This document shows, in pieces, positions 22,383 through 33,908 of a DNA stretch of 64,000 bases. Location: the NCBI GenBank assembly GCA_003117195.1, contig BDSI01000023.1, forward strand, positions 744,001-808,000, read 5' to 3'. Every line of letters begins with the position of its first letter. The first letter of the stretch is position 1. The stretch is from Eudorina sp. 2006-703-Eu-15. Its lineage: Eukaryota > Chlorophyta > Chlorophyceae > Chlamydomonadales > Volvocaceae. The position numbers and the translations under genes were made by a program. The notes under the pieces were generated by a model. That model was not told the DNA's origin and ran no database searches. It saw only the letters and a program-made list of their open reading frames with translations.

Positions 22383-22842
22383 GCCACACGCCATTTTGAC
22401 GTGAAGCTTTCAGACGGACTTTCATGTCTCGGCGTGCCGTGGAAACGTTTTGTTTGGGAGCCAGTGTGAGGGACACCCGACAATGAGACTTATGCCAGCG
22501 ACCTGCACCCCTGGCGTTGCGCAGCTCGGACCGCGACGCTGCAAACCAGGCGACGCTGCAAACCAGCCTTTTATGTAGTTTGATTATCGTCGATCTTTCC
22601 CTGTCCTGGAGAATCGCCGTTGTCATCCAGCATTCGCTGAAGCTTCTGCAACAGCACATGCACAGTTGGATCGGAGTCCTGCACTGGAAAGTTATCTATT
22701 GACTGGCAGAGCTGTATCACCTACCAGTACGTCTCGTTTGCGTTTCTCTGCCCTCGATGATCTGAGCGGCAGTACAGAGTGGGGCAAAGCATGGGTGGGA
22801 AATACCGTGTTGTCGTTCATCCGGCGGCGTCGCTTATTATCC

Positions 22843-24798
22843 TCACCGCACGGCCTCGGAAAACACGCGGTCCAGGCCGAAGATGCGGTTCGTGGTGAAA
22901 GCCAGGAGCAACAGCAACAGCACTGAGCTCGCGAAGATGGTACCCCCGTCCAGGTAGAGGCCCTGCTCACGTAAACTGCAAAGTGAACGTAAGGGATTCG
23001 AACATGTTATAAAGAAACAGCAGCAGCAGAGAGAGTGTAATGCATCCATTCGCATTATGATAGAGAAACATGTCCGGCATGTCGTATGAACTTGTTTTCG
23101 CCGTGCGTACAGGATCCCACCCACTTGTTATGGCCACACTACTCCCTTGCACACGACAGTGCCCCAGTTGATCGGAGTTGAACAACGACCCGCGCGAAAC
23201 GGGGCAAGCAGCCTTTCGTCAGATGCCCCTATGCGCACCTTGAGGGATCCACTCGCTGCAGCATTAACGCTGCGTCGTCGTCGGACGGCCGGCCTTTGAC
23301 CGCCACCTTGGCCAGCTGTCCCAAGTTGCCGTTGAGGACAGTGGTGCCACTGCAGTAAGTTGCATTGAGGGGAACATCATCCAGGGCACATCCTCCCTAC
23401 TGCCCACCCTGGCCCACCTGCACGCAGTGCCTGCATTGACGTCCCACCCCACCGGCAGGGACACATCCAACCGTTCTTGCAGCATTCGGAACGTAATGGC
23501 ATACCTGCCATCTTCAACTGCTGCCAAAATGGTTGTCCGTTGAGGAGTTCCTCGGGCAACCCGCTGTCGCTGTGCAGCGACCCCTCGAAATGGGGTAGAG
23601 TAGGCCGAGTAGGCTGCCTCGTTCAGAGTGTAGAAGTTCGACGGCATTTGGGCTTCGAATCACGGCAGGTTGCTATATATGGTTTATATGCGACATACCA
23701 CAAAATGCACGATCCACTACCTGAGCGCGTACTTGGAAACACAATTGCTGTAAACACTTGCGCCTTGCTGTTTGTGCTCGCATACCAGATTGTATTTTTA
23801 ATTTGTCGTGTGAGTCACGGTCTATGTGAGTGTTGGAACTAATGTGATAATCGACCAACAAATCAGGAAAACTCCGAAACCAATGCTTTCCTTGCATGCG
23901 TTTTTATCATAAATGGCGAAATGTCGCGTCAAAAAGTCGCGTCGCCGTTTTCGTCGCTAGTTGCAAACGCTGATTGCAAACACCAGTACTGTGGCATCTC
24001 CCCTGTGAGGGGTCTCTTTGATGGCGTAGCAGATTCGGTGATTGCGCATTGCCGTGTCCGCGCCGATCGCCTTCCCTGCCCTTAGTCACAGGAAAGGGAT
24101 GCACGGAGTCAACTGGCGCAAGGCACTTAATGCCGTCAGAGTAGTGGTGGCCAGCAACACGGTTATGAAGTGTTGCAGCCACAGCCTCCACGGCTTGTCC
24201 ATGTGTCCCACGTAGAGATGTGAGCCCCCAAAGACCTTAACCCCTTTCAGGTGCCCCAAAGCTGCTCTTGTGCCTTCGCGTGCTTGTGCCTGTTCAAACT
24301 GCTCGTGTGCGTCCGAATTTGCGCCACCGGAAATTCGCGGCCCTGAGGCTGCTCCGACCAGGCTGAGCCTGCTCCGGCTGCATGTTCTGGGGATGATGGG
24401 CCTGCCTTCTCTCGGTGCTCTTCGAGGTGTTCGGCGCTTTGGGCTGTCCTCCGGGCAGCCTGCGTGCAGGCATGTAGGGTGTGTCTTGTTTTCTGCAAAG
24501 ACTCCATTAGAGCTACAGGGCCGGAGAACGCACCGACGATGGACAGCAACAAACGGCCAACACACAGCCGCAATAAGAAGTCCAACGCCAGCACGGCTCG
24601 TAGCGCTACGATGATCTCCGAAAAGTACAAACATAGACGCTCCTGCGTCCCAACAGGAGCCACCCGGCTCCAGAAGCACAGACGCTCGTCTGTCGTATAT
24701 TGCAGAAAACCTTGGTTTTCCTCACAAGCTCGGAAAACGTATACGTTTCCTTCAGTCACCTTGACGGAGGAGCAGGGGTAAGCTTCCAGCAGCGCCAA
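22843..24798 (-). CDS. Multi-exon membrane protein of unknown function (partly resolved)
   Basis: The 3' part is clear. An exon ending at 23505 (ELLNGQPFWQQLKMA, then GTATGC) joins 23392-23239 (CALDDVPLNATYCSGTTVLN, ending DPS) and the last exon 22975-22843, all in phase. The last exon has one hydrophobic helix (IFASSVLLLLLLAF) followed by TNRIFGLDRVF and the stop. The Cys- and Asn-containing part before the helix looks extracellular or lumenal. Upstream, the frame at about 24798-24480 has hydrophobic helices (IIVALRAVLALDFLLRL, VGRLLLSIVGAF) and a polar helical tail. Another exon-like piece near 24240-24080 has WRLWLQHFITVLLATTTLTAL. How these connect, and the start codon, are unresolved. 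I do not recognise the family. Confidence 0.5.
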
Positions 24799-25260
24799 CC
24801 GTGGGCCGTTGTTACTGACGCAAGTCTCTGTCGGCGTAGGCTGGTACGCGGGCTGCTTCGCCCCGGGGGCCTCGCTAGCTGCTTCCTAGACGCACCTCTG
24901 GGGCAGCTGGTCGGTCTCGTGGGAGTCCCTGCGCAGTCTGGATGGTTCATAATGTACCGCATCGCAGAGCACTATTGGTCGGCCCCGTGCGCGCCTTCCT
25001 CATGCATCAGTGCGCTACCCCTGGGTGTCGCCCACTGCCGCTACCCCGCATCTTGCATGTTGGGGTTTGCGGCCCACTGCAACTCGTTACCATCGTACTA
25101 CATTTCTGCGCTCAATGCCGCCAGCAACGCCATGCGGCCCGCTATGATCTTTCAGTGCCGCCCTGTGCCGTGGCGAGCAACGACCTGACTTGTGAGCGCT
25201 GGTGTCTTGAGCGCTGGTGCCTGTCTTGTTACTATTTGAATCGTTCGGCGTCCTGACGCT
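24799..25260. other. Cys-rich open frames, no supported gene
   Basis: Overlapping plus-strand frames here contain several cysteines (for example CAPSSC and HCRYPASC). No start, splice chain or family resemblance is clear. It could be the 5' region of the minus-strand membrane-protein gene. Confidence 0.3.
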
Positions 25261-25688
25261 GCTGTCCGTCAGAAAAGCAAACCATCCAATTAGTAAGGAA
25301 ACCGTGTAGGCGCGCGCCTTCGGGGGACGCGGTGTTGCATTTCACTGTGATGAGACTGAAAGAGGGCGCTTCGAATGTCACGACGCCTCGCGGGTCCAGC
25401 CTCCCGGGTACATGGGCGCGGTGGCTTCACTTGCTCGGTTTTGCAACATCCACCATTCCTTTCAGACACAAGCAGTCGACGGTTACTGAGAGTGGAGGAG
25501 ACGGGTGCTGTCATTGATCGGAATCTCGATCCTCTGTAAATCTCGGGCCGCTTCAAATCCATGCATGCGTTTAGGAAGCAGAAACACATGTGCGCATTCT
25601 TGAGACCGCGCGGCACGAAGTCCTCCATCCGCCTTTGCCAGATACGAACGGCGGCACATGATCGGCAGCTGTCGCAGCCGTTCATGGT

Positions 25689-25812
25689 GCCGCCTTAGCA
25701 ACTGACATTTGCTTATGGCCGTTCGGTTGCCGTCTTAGCAACTGACATGTATGGCCGTCCGGTTGCCATCTAAGCAACGGGCCGTCACAGCAACCGTTAG
25801 CAACTGACATGG
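25689..25812. repeat. Imperfect tandem repeat containing TTAGCAACTGACAT
   Basis: Three degenerate units share TTAGCAACTGACAT and GGCCGTxCGGTTGCC. Spacing is roughly 40-55 bp. The unit contains TTGCTAAG/CTTAGCAA-type symmetry but no coding frame. Confidence 0.7.
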
Positions 25813-27732
25813 GTTTCAGCTTCCGAGCATGCAGCGCGGAGCCGCCCGAGCTGCGCGGCCAGTAGAGGGCGGGCGCAGACGCCGCCCGCCTTTAATGGGC
25901 ATGCGTGGGAACCCTGCTCGCAAGCTCTGTTCCCCATCTCATTTCTGTTTCCGTGGACCAGGACAGCACAGCAGTGAAGGGAAACATGAACATCTCGCTG
26001 GGACATGCGGCTCGTAAAAATGAATGACGGGTCTGAGCTGAGCACGAGCGACGGCGCGACCAGCAGTCCGATGTCGCCCGACGCAAGGCACCATGGCCCG
26101 CCACAGCTCGAAGCCCGGATGCGCATCACACGTGCGGCAGCATCTGGGCACCTCAGCGGGATACCGGCCGGCAGGTGCACGCAGTCCCCATCCGGGGCAT
26201 TCTTCGCAGCACGGTACGACGCCCAGCACCCCTTCAGCACAGCGGGAGCACTGCTGTAGGATAGGGTCCGCGGTTCGTAAGACTTCGTTCCCACACACGG
26301 ATGTCCCTTTGCATGATGAACTCGGATGCCGTGTGGATCCTCCGCTGCGTGACGGACCGACAACCTTCCCGCCGTGTGATTCGGCGGGTCTGGCGCGGTT
26401 TCCAGGAGAGGCAATCCTGACGCGCTGGTAACCTGGTATGTTGGCCGGTATGGCTGTATGACCCGCCCGGGTACCGTAATGGAGGATGGGTGCGCAGTCC
26501 CTGGTAGGGGTTGATGAGATTAGGCGCCTACGAGCTATCTGGGCCCGTTGGAACACCCCGCAAGGTCTTCTGTGCTCCGTTTCAGATCGCTGTCATGAAC
26601 ACATGAGTTTGCAGTAATAAACGAAGGTAAAATCCCGAGGCCGCCGCCGCCCGCCATTGATGACCCACGTAGAACCCCTGTCATTTCGATTCATGCATTA
26701 GCGTGGGACAGTGAGGCGATGCCTATGAGCCCATCGCGCACAGGCGTGGCCGCGCCGCGAGGGCTTTGACTGCATTGACGCAGGCCGAAGCTTTCTTCCG
26801 TTTGTGAAACTGAGCCTTTAGTATTCGGGAGAGTTGGGTAATCTGCATCCCTGTCATGCAGATTGGGGCGACGGGGGTGGTTGGGCCACCCTTGCGCGCC
26901 GAATCGGCCTTGCTTAGGCACAGCTCAAGATTATTCGGACCTTCATGGTGCTGTATGCCAACCTCATAGACAAAGGATCAAAACGGAAAGCACGATTTTC
27001 GAGCACGATATGACTGTTGTATGGCTGATCCCCTAGCACTGGGCGCAAGGTCAATCGTCAGTCCTTCAGAGCAAAGGCATCGCCGCCGTACTGCACGCCT
27101 TCGGGAGCCAAGTTCAACAAGCATCGTTGTTCGCAAACAACCCTGGGAGGGTTGATGTTGATTTGCTAGTAAAGCAGAGTCGGATGCCGATTCATTCGGT
27201 GGTTGTGTTCGACGCTTCGACGCCCTGGGGACTTCCTCGCAACCTACGCCGCATGCCATGCCGCCAACGGCTAACGACACCCCATCCGGACCGCCGCACT
27301 GCCTGATTGCGCTTTGGTGATCCTATGGCTGCGCCAAAGAACGTCAACATGGCCATATTGCAAGCCGATTTAGTGAAAAAATAATATGAATATTCTTAAT
27401 AACCGAGAATAGTAACACCATGAGTTGTAACACGACTGCACTTTCATTGTCAGTTGCGATCGCGGCATCCGCGAACGCCGTGGTGCCTGCGGATGCACCG
27501 TGTGTGATACAGAGACTACAATATAATAGAGCAAAATTACCTCTATGCATTACGATGAATGTAATAAGCCCTAGCAAATGGTCACCCGCAACGGTGTGCG
27601 GTACCTTGTGCAGTACGCGCAGCGATAAATACCTCCGCTAGACACTTGATACATAGGTGTCCCGAACCAAACAAAACCAAACAGACACTGTAGAGAAAAC
27701 GTCTTACACAAGAGAATACTTTGGTAGTGAAA
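25813..27732. other. Intergenic region, no supported gene
   Basis: The longest open frames (around 25797-26556, minus strand) have no recognisable domain. Their composition matches random open frames in GC-rich DNA. Nothing else was identified. Confidence 0.5.
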
Positions 27733-30066
27733 ATGTCCTCCTCTTCTGTGAAAAACGAAGCCGAAGGAGTGGTCACAGCAACGCTTGCAGCTGACGACTG
27801 CGCGTATGAGGTGTCTCCGCGTCACGGTTCTGTGCATCTCAAGGGTCAGTTGTAGGAGGCGCATGCCGGAGACCTCTCAGTGCTTGAACGCGCGTTGCCT
27901 TGAATGTCCGTTTTCAGGTCTGAATTCGGAAGCTCGAGAGGTTTTAAGCAAGTTTGACCGTAATGGGTAAGCCATAGGCACGTTCGGGTCCTCTGCATGG
28001 TTAGGTCAGACTACTTAGGCCCAGGAACACGATACGTTACTTAATCATCCGCATGACATGGAAAATTTCCTGAAAAAGAATTCCTGCTTGCATTCTGGAC
28101 TTGTTTTGACAGGGATGGCGAGGTAGACGAGTCGGAGCTCGAGGGCGTCGTTGACGTTCTCGTTAAGGAACAATTTAAGGGGAGGTGAGGTCAATTTGTC
28201 CCGCTGGATGACAGACGGTGTTTGCTTTGTGTGTGAGTACGTAAATCGGTGGTTTGCCAATGCCAACTCGGAATGGAGCTTCCTTCTTGACAAATTGGAT
28301 TCGAAAATGCAACTGAAGAACGTCCGGGTCAACGATTACGACCTGCCCCTTCCCAAAGTGTCTCTACCTACCAACTGTCCCCCACCTAGCCAACACGCCT
28401 GCTGCATATCCGCATGCCGTCCCGTGCTCGGCGGCGGTGCGGGGAGTAACGTGCACGCATATCCTTTACCCTGGCTTTATGGCCTTGCAGGTTGTTCCTA
28501 TGCGGCATCCTGATGGTCGGGTTCAGCCTGGTTCTGCTCCTGGCGTCCAGTTTCGGGTGAGCTACCCGCGGCTGCTGTGTCCTTCCACAACTTGCCCGCT
28601 TGCTCCCATCCAACATGTTTCCGCTTCGTCCCCTCTCGCGTGTCCCCTCCCCGCCGCGTGTCAGGCTGACGTGGGCAATCGTGTCCCTGCACAAGGACAC
28701 ATCGGTGAGTTGCAGCAGCAGGTGGTGCCGCGTCGCGTTCGGCGAAGCCTGCGGGCGACGCGATTCCTGAGGGCGGCGTGTGGCCGCCGGGGCCCGCCGG
28801 CCACCTGCGAAGCCGGCGCAGGTTCTTGCGGCGGGGACTCTACCGGGCGCGACAGTTGCACAGCCCTCACTGAAGCAACCGCATGCAACTTGCGGGTCGG
28901 GCTGTCCGACTTCAGTCAGCTGCCGTCCGGGAGCGCTGTGACATGGTTCAATCCCTTATGTATGTTGCAACAGGCTTACCTTGCGAATATCGTAACAGCT
29001 GCAAACCATGAATTGGCGTTTACTGTGGCGAAGTGGCTTCTCCATCGCTGCACACCTTCACCATCCACCATCCAGAACATGTGCCTGCTGACGAGGCGCG
29101 TCCAAGCCGGGCACCCCTCATCCGAACCCACATCCTCCCTGTCCTCTTCCCCGTCCTCCTCCCCGCCCTCCTTATCCCTGCCCGGACTCTTCACGTCCCG
29201 CCCCACCAGATTCAAGGTCAAATCATGACGGTGAAGTCCACCAACGAAGCCGTGGAGCTGGGCTCCAGCGACTTCACGGTGGGCACCTCCGGACAGCTCA
29301 TGTCGCGCGACTCGACGGTGCTGGCCACGGCTCCCCACTTCGTCTACCTGTCTCTGAACGCCAACATGACCACTCGGGTGCTCAGCACCCTCAAGCGGAT
29401 CAGCGTGAGTGGCGCTGAGGCGGTTGGGCGGTGGGGGTGCGGGCAGCGGGCGTAGTGACTGCCGTGCTGTAAGATGTGTACACACAACAAAAAGCAGATG
29501 AAATAGAATCCGCGGAGGCCTTTTCCAAAGGCCGGTGTTACAATGGAGACTTGTGGCGCAGTCGCATGCACCACCGAACCAAGAGCGCAGCGAGCCAGTC
29601 GGGATCTCCTGTTTGTGCATGGCCGGGCAGTCTCCTTGAATGCGAATGAATGTCTGAACGAAGTACGAGTGGGCGAGGTAATCAGTCAAAGAGCGGAATG
29701 GCCGGTTGTCAATCAAGGGGCACGACGCGCACGCACGCGCGTCCACCTCTGCTTGCTTGAGTGTCGCTGCTTTACATGGGTCGCTATGGGCTCCTGGGTC
29801 TTTGGCGCTGGGGATTCGCGCATTCGCCCCCCCCTCCCTCGTGTTGTGGTGGTTTACGTCCGTTGCCGTAACCCCGCAGGTTACCGGCAGCAGCGGCGCT
29901 CAAGTGGGTCTGCGTGTCACCGGCTTCGCTGCCCTGGGCTCCGCCACACCCGCGCGGCTCAACATCAGCACGCCCCTGGGTGTCCTGACGCTGGAGGGGG
30001 ATCGTCTGATTGGTGGCAGTCCTACGTCGGACGGCTTCTTCAACACGAATGAGCTGACAGGCCAAC
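27733..30066 (+). CDS. EF-hand protein with one TM helix, unknown function (3' end unresolved)
   Basis: Seven exons join in phase: 27733-27844, 27918-27966, 28113-28184, 28491-28556, 28665-28704, 29210-29404 and 29880-30066, giving about 240 residues. A canonical EF-hand loop, DRNGDGEVDESEL, is split by an intron within its glycines; it should bind calcium. The next exons give a hydrophobic helix (LFLCGILMVGFSLVLLLASSF then LTWAIVSL), so the EF-hand is probably cytosolic and the rest lumenal or extracellular. The last two exons encode a Thr/Ser/Gly-rich, beta-like region (TVKSTNEAVELGSSDFTVG). Extra exons in the introns after 28184 and 28704 cannot be excluded. The frame is still open at 30066, and the terminal exon was not found. 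Family not recognised. Confidence 0.6.
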
Positions 30067-33000
30067 GTGAGTGCGGGAGGGACCGCGGGAGGGACTGGGC
30101 GCCTGCGAAGTGCTGCAGGGTCGGGTAGCTTGTCACGTGACTGAGGGGAGTCACTGCCGTGTCGCGGGGCCTGGCTTGAGCCTTGCTGTATTTATCTGGT
30201 TGATTGGGGATGGCTGTGTGGGAAAGGTTCAGGGGGAACTGGCTGAGGCTATAACTCCGTGGCCGGTTAGGTCAGGTCAGGTCAGTGAGCCCCGCTGGTC
30301 TCAACCTTGTGCGGTGCGGTTACAGGTACAACCTGTCGCTTGTGGTCTGGATCCTGACTCAGTGCACGGATGGATGGATGGATGGATGTGCGCAGGTGTG
30401 ACGGGTCTCTTCTACACGACCTAAGGACAGGCAAGGCGGCGGGTGACTGACCGACCCGCTCCGGCCCTTTCGGGCGCACGATGTGGCCCCCCGGGAAGGG
30501 GGGAAGGGTACTGGAGAAACCGGCAGATGCGGTGAGGTGGAGTACCAATGACTGGGAGACCCACCCGGTGACTTGGCATGGCCACGGCATGGCCACTATA
30601 GTTGGCTGGATGCGTCTACGTGCGGTATGCAGGATGTGCAGGCGGGCAGCGGCAAGCGGCCGCTGTTTAGGCAATTTCCAATCGTGTTGGCATGGCAGTC
30701 TCATGTTTATCTCTGCTGCCGGCGGTGGGACAGCGCGTCCCATGCTGGGTTTGGGTGCCTTCAGCGGTGGGGTGACATTAGCAGCAGCAGCGGTCAGAGA
30801 GGGGATCATCCAGGCCCGCGGGACGGAATGAGGGTGGTGAGGGGGCGATTGAGAGGGTGTCCACCACTGAAGTCCACTGAAGGCACTACGCGGATGTAAG
30901 GACTGAAGCCGGGTCGGGTCTGAAGGTGGGAATGAGGCAGTTTGGAAGTGATTGGGTGCGAGCGACCTCGAGTAAATGATGGCGTGGAGGATGGGGCGAG
31001 AATGGGGAGGATGGGGCAACGGTAGGGGAGGGGCAATGACTGTATCATATACTATGGATGCAGGACTGTGTGGATCGCCTGCAGTCGTCCGCATGCAGCG
31101 CGCATCGGGCACGTGTCGTCTCGGAACGGCGCTAGAGTCGCGCAGCTTACCCACCTGCCGCCGCGGTCTCAGTCAGGGGCTCCGGCATCGGCGGTACGGT
31201 GGCAGCGGAGCAGTTCCCTTCAGCCGGGGTATGCTTGATGGGTGCGGTTTACTGGCGCGGTTCAAACGACCGGGTGCGATTCTGTGCCGCCCGACGGTTG
31301 CGTCTATCCCGAGACTGCACACGGGCGGCTGTTGTGCTGACACCACTATTTCTCAGGAACATTGTCGCTGACGTAGCATATGTTTATGGTTCGTGCGCGA
31401 CCTGTCTCCCTTCGCCCGAGCCGGGCCCTCCATTAATTTTATACAGTAGCTCAGGCCGCGCGCAGTGCCTGTCGCCCCCGCGGGGCTGACTGCATATGTC
31501 TGTGTCAGTTGTTCGGTCAGTTGCCTTTTGAGTTGGCAGTCCGGTGAGTGATGGAAGCAGCGGCGGACGGCGGTGCGGTGCGGTGCCCTCGTGCAGCGGC
31601 TGCATGCAGGGACGCCTGGTCAGGGCGGGTTGGTGGGTGGGCGGTCCAGCAGGTGCCGCGAAGCCGAATGGTGGCCCGCGTCCACGGTTTCTGGGTGCGG
31701 GCAGTGCGGTGCGGTGCGGTGGTGGCTCCGCCTGCACTGTTGGGGCAGCATGTCCAGAGCCCCACCAGGGGCTCTGGTGGCGCTGCTCGTGCACCACCCA
31801 TGGGGGGCTGCACTCCCGGCGCACCCACTCGGGTGGGCCAAGTAGCTTCCTCCCGGTGCCGTCGCGACCGCGCCATGGGCGGCGTTCGCCCGGGGCTGTC
31901 CTATTGTTCGCTCGTGTGTAGGTAGGTGGGTATTCATGTGGCACCGCCCTCGGCGCCATGGAGGGGCTTAGTCTTACCGTATCAGGCCTGCTGTAACGTT
32001 GCATGCTTCATTGGTGGCGGCGGCCGTGTCCGCCAGGGGCCGCGCTTTGAAGGGAGGCTGTGCCGGGGCACATGGTAAGGGCCCGGGCGAGTGCGGCGAA
32101 CGGAGCTGTTGCTGTCCACACGTGTGTGCTAGTTTTCCTGGCGTCTGCTTGCATGTACGGGTGTAGAGTGAGTACGCGTGGAGGCATGTATGCGCGCGTC
32201 AACCTGCGGAGACCTGTAGCTCCCGGGGCGAGCGAGTCCGGGTCCTTGGGCGCCCGCCGTACTATCAACGGCCAATAGGTACGTGCCCAAAACAGTGGGG
32301 TTGTATGAAGGCGGCTGGTGGCTGGTTACGCCAGTATCCGTATGTATGATAGATGATGGAGGGATGGAGGTACCAGTTTCGGGCGTGTTTCAGGTTCAAC
32401 CATCTAGCTGGCATGGATGCAAACCTGCACCTGCATTGCCGTGGTTACCCTGCTTGAACACCACCCACCGACGCACCTCGTCACAGCGAGAGTCTGACAC
32501 CTGTAATCCTATTGACGGACCATGAAACAGCAACCGGTCGCTGCACACGTCGTGCGTCAGGTTGCGTCCAACTTGATAACAGCAAGAGCTGCCACTGACG
32601 ACCGAAATAAGCAGTGGACCTATGTCACTGGCATCGGTGCGAAAAACGCGGTTTGTAGCTTGCAACCAAGCTTGGCCGGTGCGGCCGCACAACACGAGCA
32701 GGGCAATGAAGACGCCGGATGAAGGCGCCCGTTGTCTCCCCAAGAGGCGACTGAGATCCTCACTGCCGTCACCGCATGTTACTGCCGTCACCGCACGTTC
32801 GGTCCCCTGAGGTCAGGTGTAACACTCTCTCCCTGCGCAGGAGCTGCCAACTGCCCAGGTACTGGATTACAGATGCTGCAAAAACCCTCAATAGAAAGAG
32901 AACCCCGAACCCCTCACAGAACCTTTGCAGTGGCACCCACTCACCCGTCATGGGGCCGACACGACTTCCTCTACATACACCGTCCGACCTCCGACGCCAG

Positions 33001-33908
33001 CCAGCAACACCGCAGATACACAACATCTCCAACAACGACGGCAGGAAACGGCGCTTCCGTCCATTACGATAGGCTTTGGTTTCCCCCACCACCACCACCT
33101 GACTTCAGGTCCTCCTGTAATACAGAGGCCGGGTCGCAGAGGCCGGGTCCCAGCCGCTCAAAACGCATGCACACTCCTCACTGCCGTTTGACGGCTCCGG
33201 TCGAATTCTTCAGCGCGCAAGACCGCACCCGCCCGCAGAGGTCCCGCCCCAACGCCTTTGCACAGCAGCACGCTGCGAGCCCCTGTGCCCGAACCCCGAT
33301 GCTCTCCGCCGCTGTGCTGGCGTCAACTGAGCGGCGGCAGCGGCGGCAGCGGCGGCAGCGGCGGCAGCGGCGGCAGCGGCGGCAGCGGCGGCAGCGGCGA
33401 CAGCAGCAGCAGCGGCAGCAGCAGCCGGACCTGTCCACGGCGGAGCCCCGAAGGCGCCCGGTCTGTTCGCGGGCGTTTTCAGCCCCTGCAGATTAATCCA
33501 CTCAAACGCAGCTACGCACGACTGCCCCAACCACCTCTCCCCCACGACGAGCACCAACACCTGCAACTGCAACTGCTTTGACACCCCGGACCAACCAGCT
33601 GCCCAACCAGCTGCCGACGCGCGACATCAGCGGCGGCCTAGGCACCCCTCGGACGGGGCCCCTCCTGCCCCAGGCACCGAGGGGGCCCCCGCTCCCCCTC
33701 CCTGCCGCAGCAGCCCCGCGCCGCGCCCGACCCTTCCGCTCCCTGATTATGTTACCTCTCGTACGGCAACACCAGTACACCAGTTTGGGGGGGGGGCATG
33801 CTGATGCAGTGGATGATGGGGGGCGGGGATGGGTGGAGGCCCGCGGGGGGAGGCTCGCTGGTGGCCGTATGTGTGTCAGGCAGCGCCCCCAGGCACCCCT
33901 CCCTCGGT
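30067..33908. other. No firmly supported gene; repeats and possible 3' UTRs
   Basis: This stretch may hold the last exon of the EF-hand gene and the 3' UTR of LACS. Open frames at 30282-31154, 31384-32004 and 32396-32791 lack domains and splice chains. Part of 32396-32791 (minus strand) has a protein-like run with cysteines (SVVSGSSCCYQVG) but no recognisable family. Short duplicated sequences such as ACTGCCGTCACCGCA occur near 32760-32795. Confidence 0.45.
33332..33425. repeat. (GGCAGC)n hexamer/triplet tract
   Basis: About a dozen GGCAGC units, ending in CAGCAG-type triplets, form a low-complexity tract. The open frames across it (poly-Ala, Gly-Ser or Arg-Gln) are products of the repeat. 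Confidence 0.9.

Noticed and set aside
25797..26556. Two 205-residue minus-strand frames
   Set aside because: They overlap in different frames, neither shows a domain or splice sites, and no neighbour supports them.
33178..33584. Poly-Ala or Arg-Cys repeat frames on both strands
   Set aside because: They come from the (GGCAGC)n tract and have no flanking domain or splice support.
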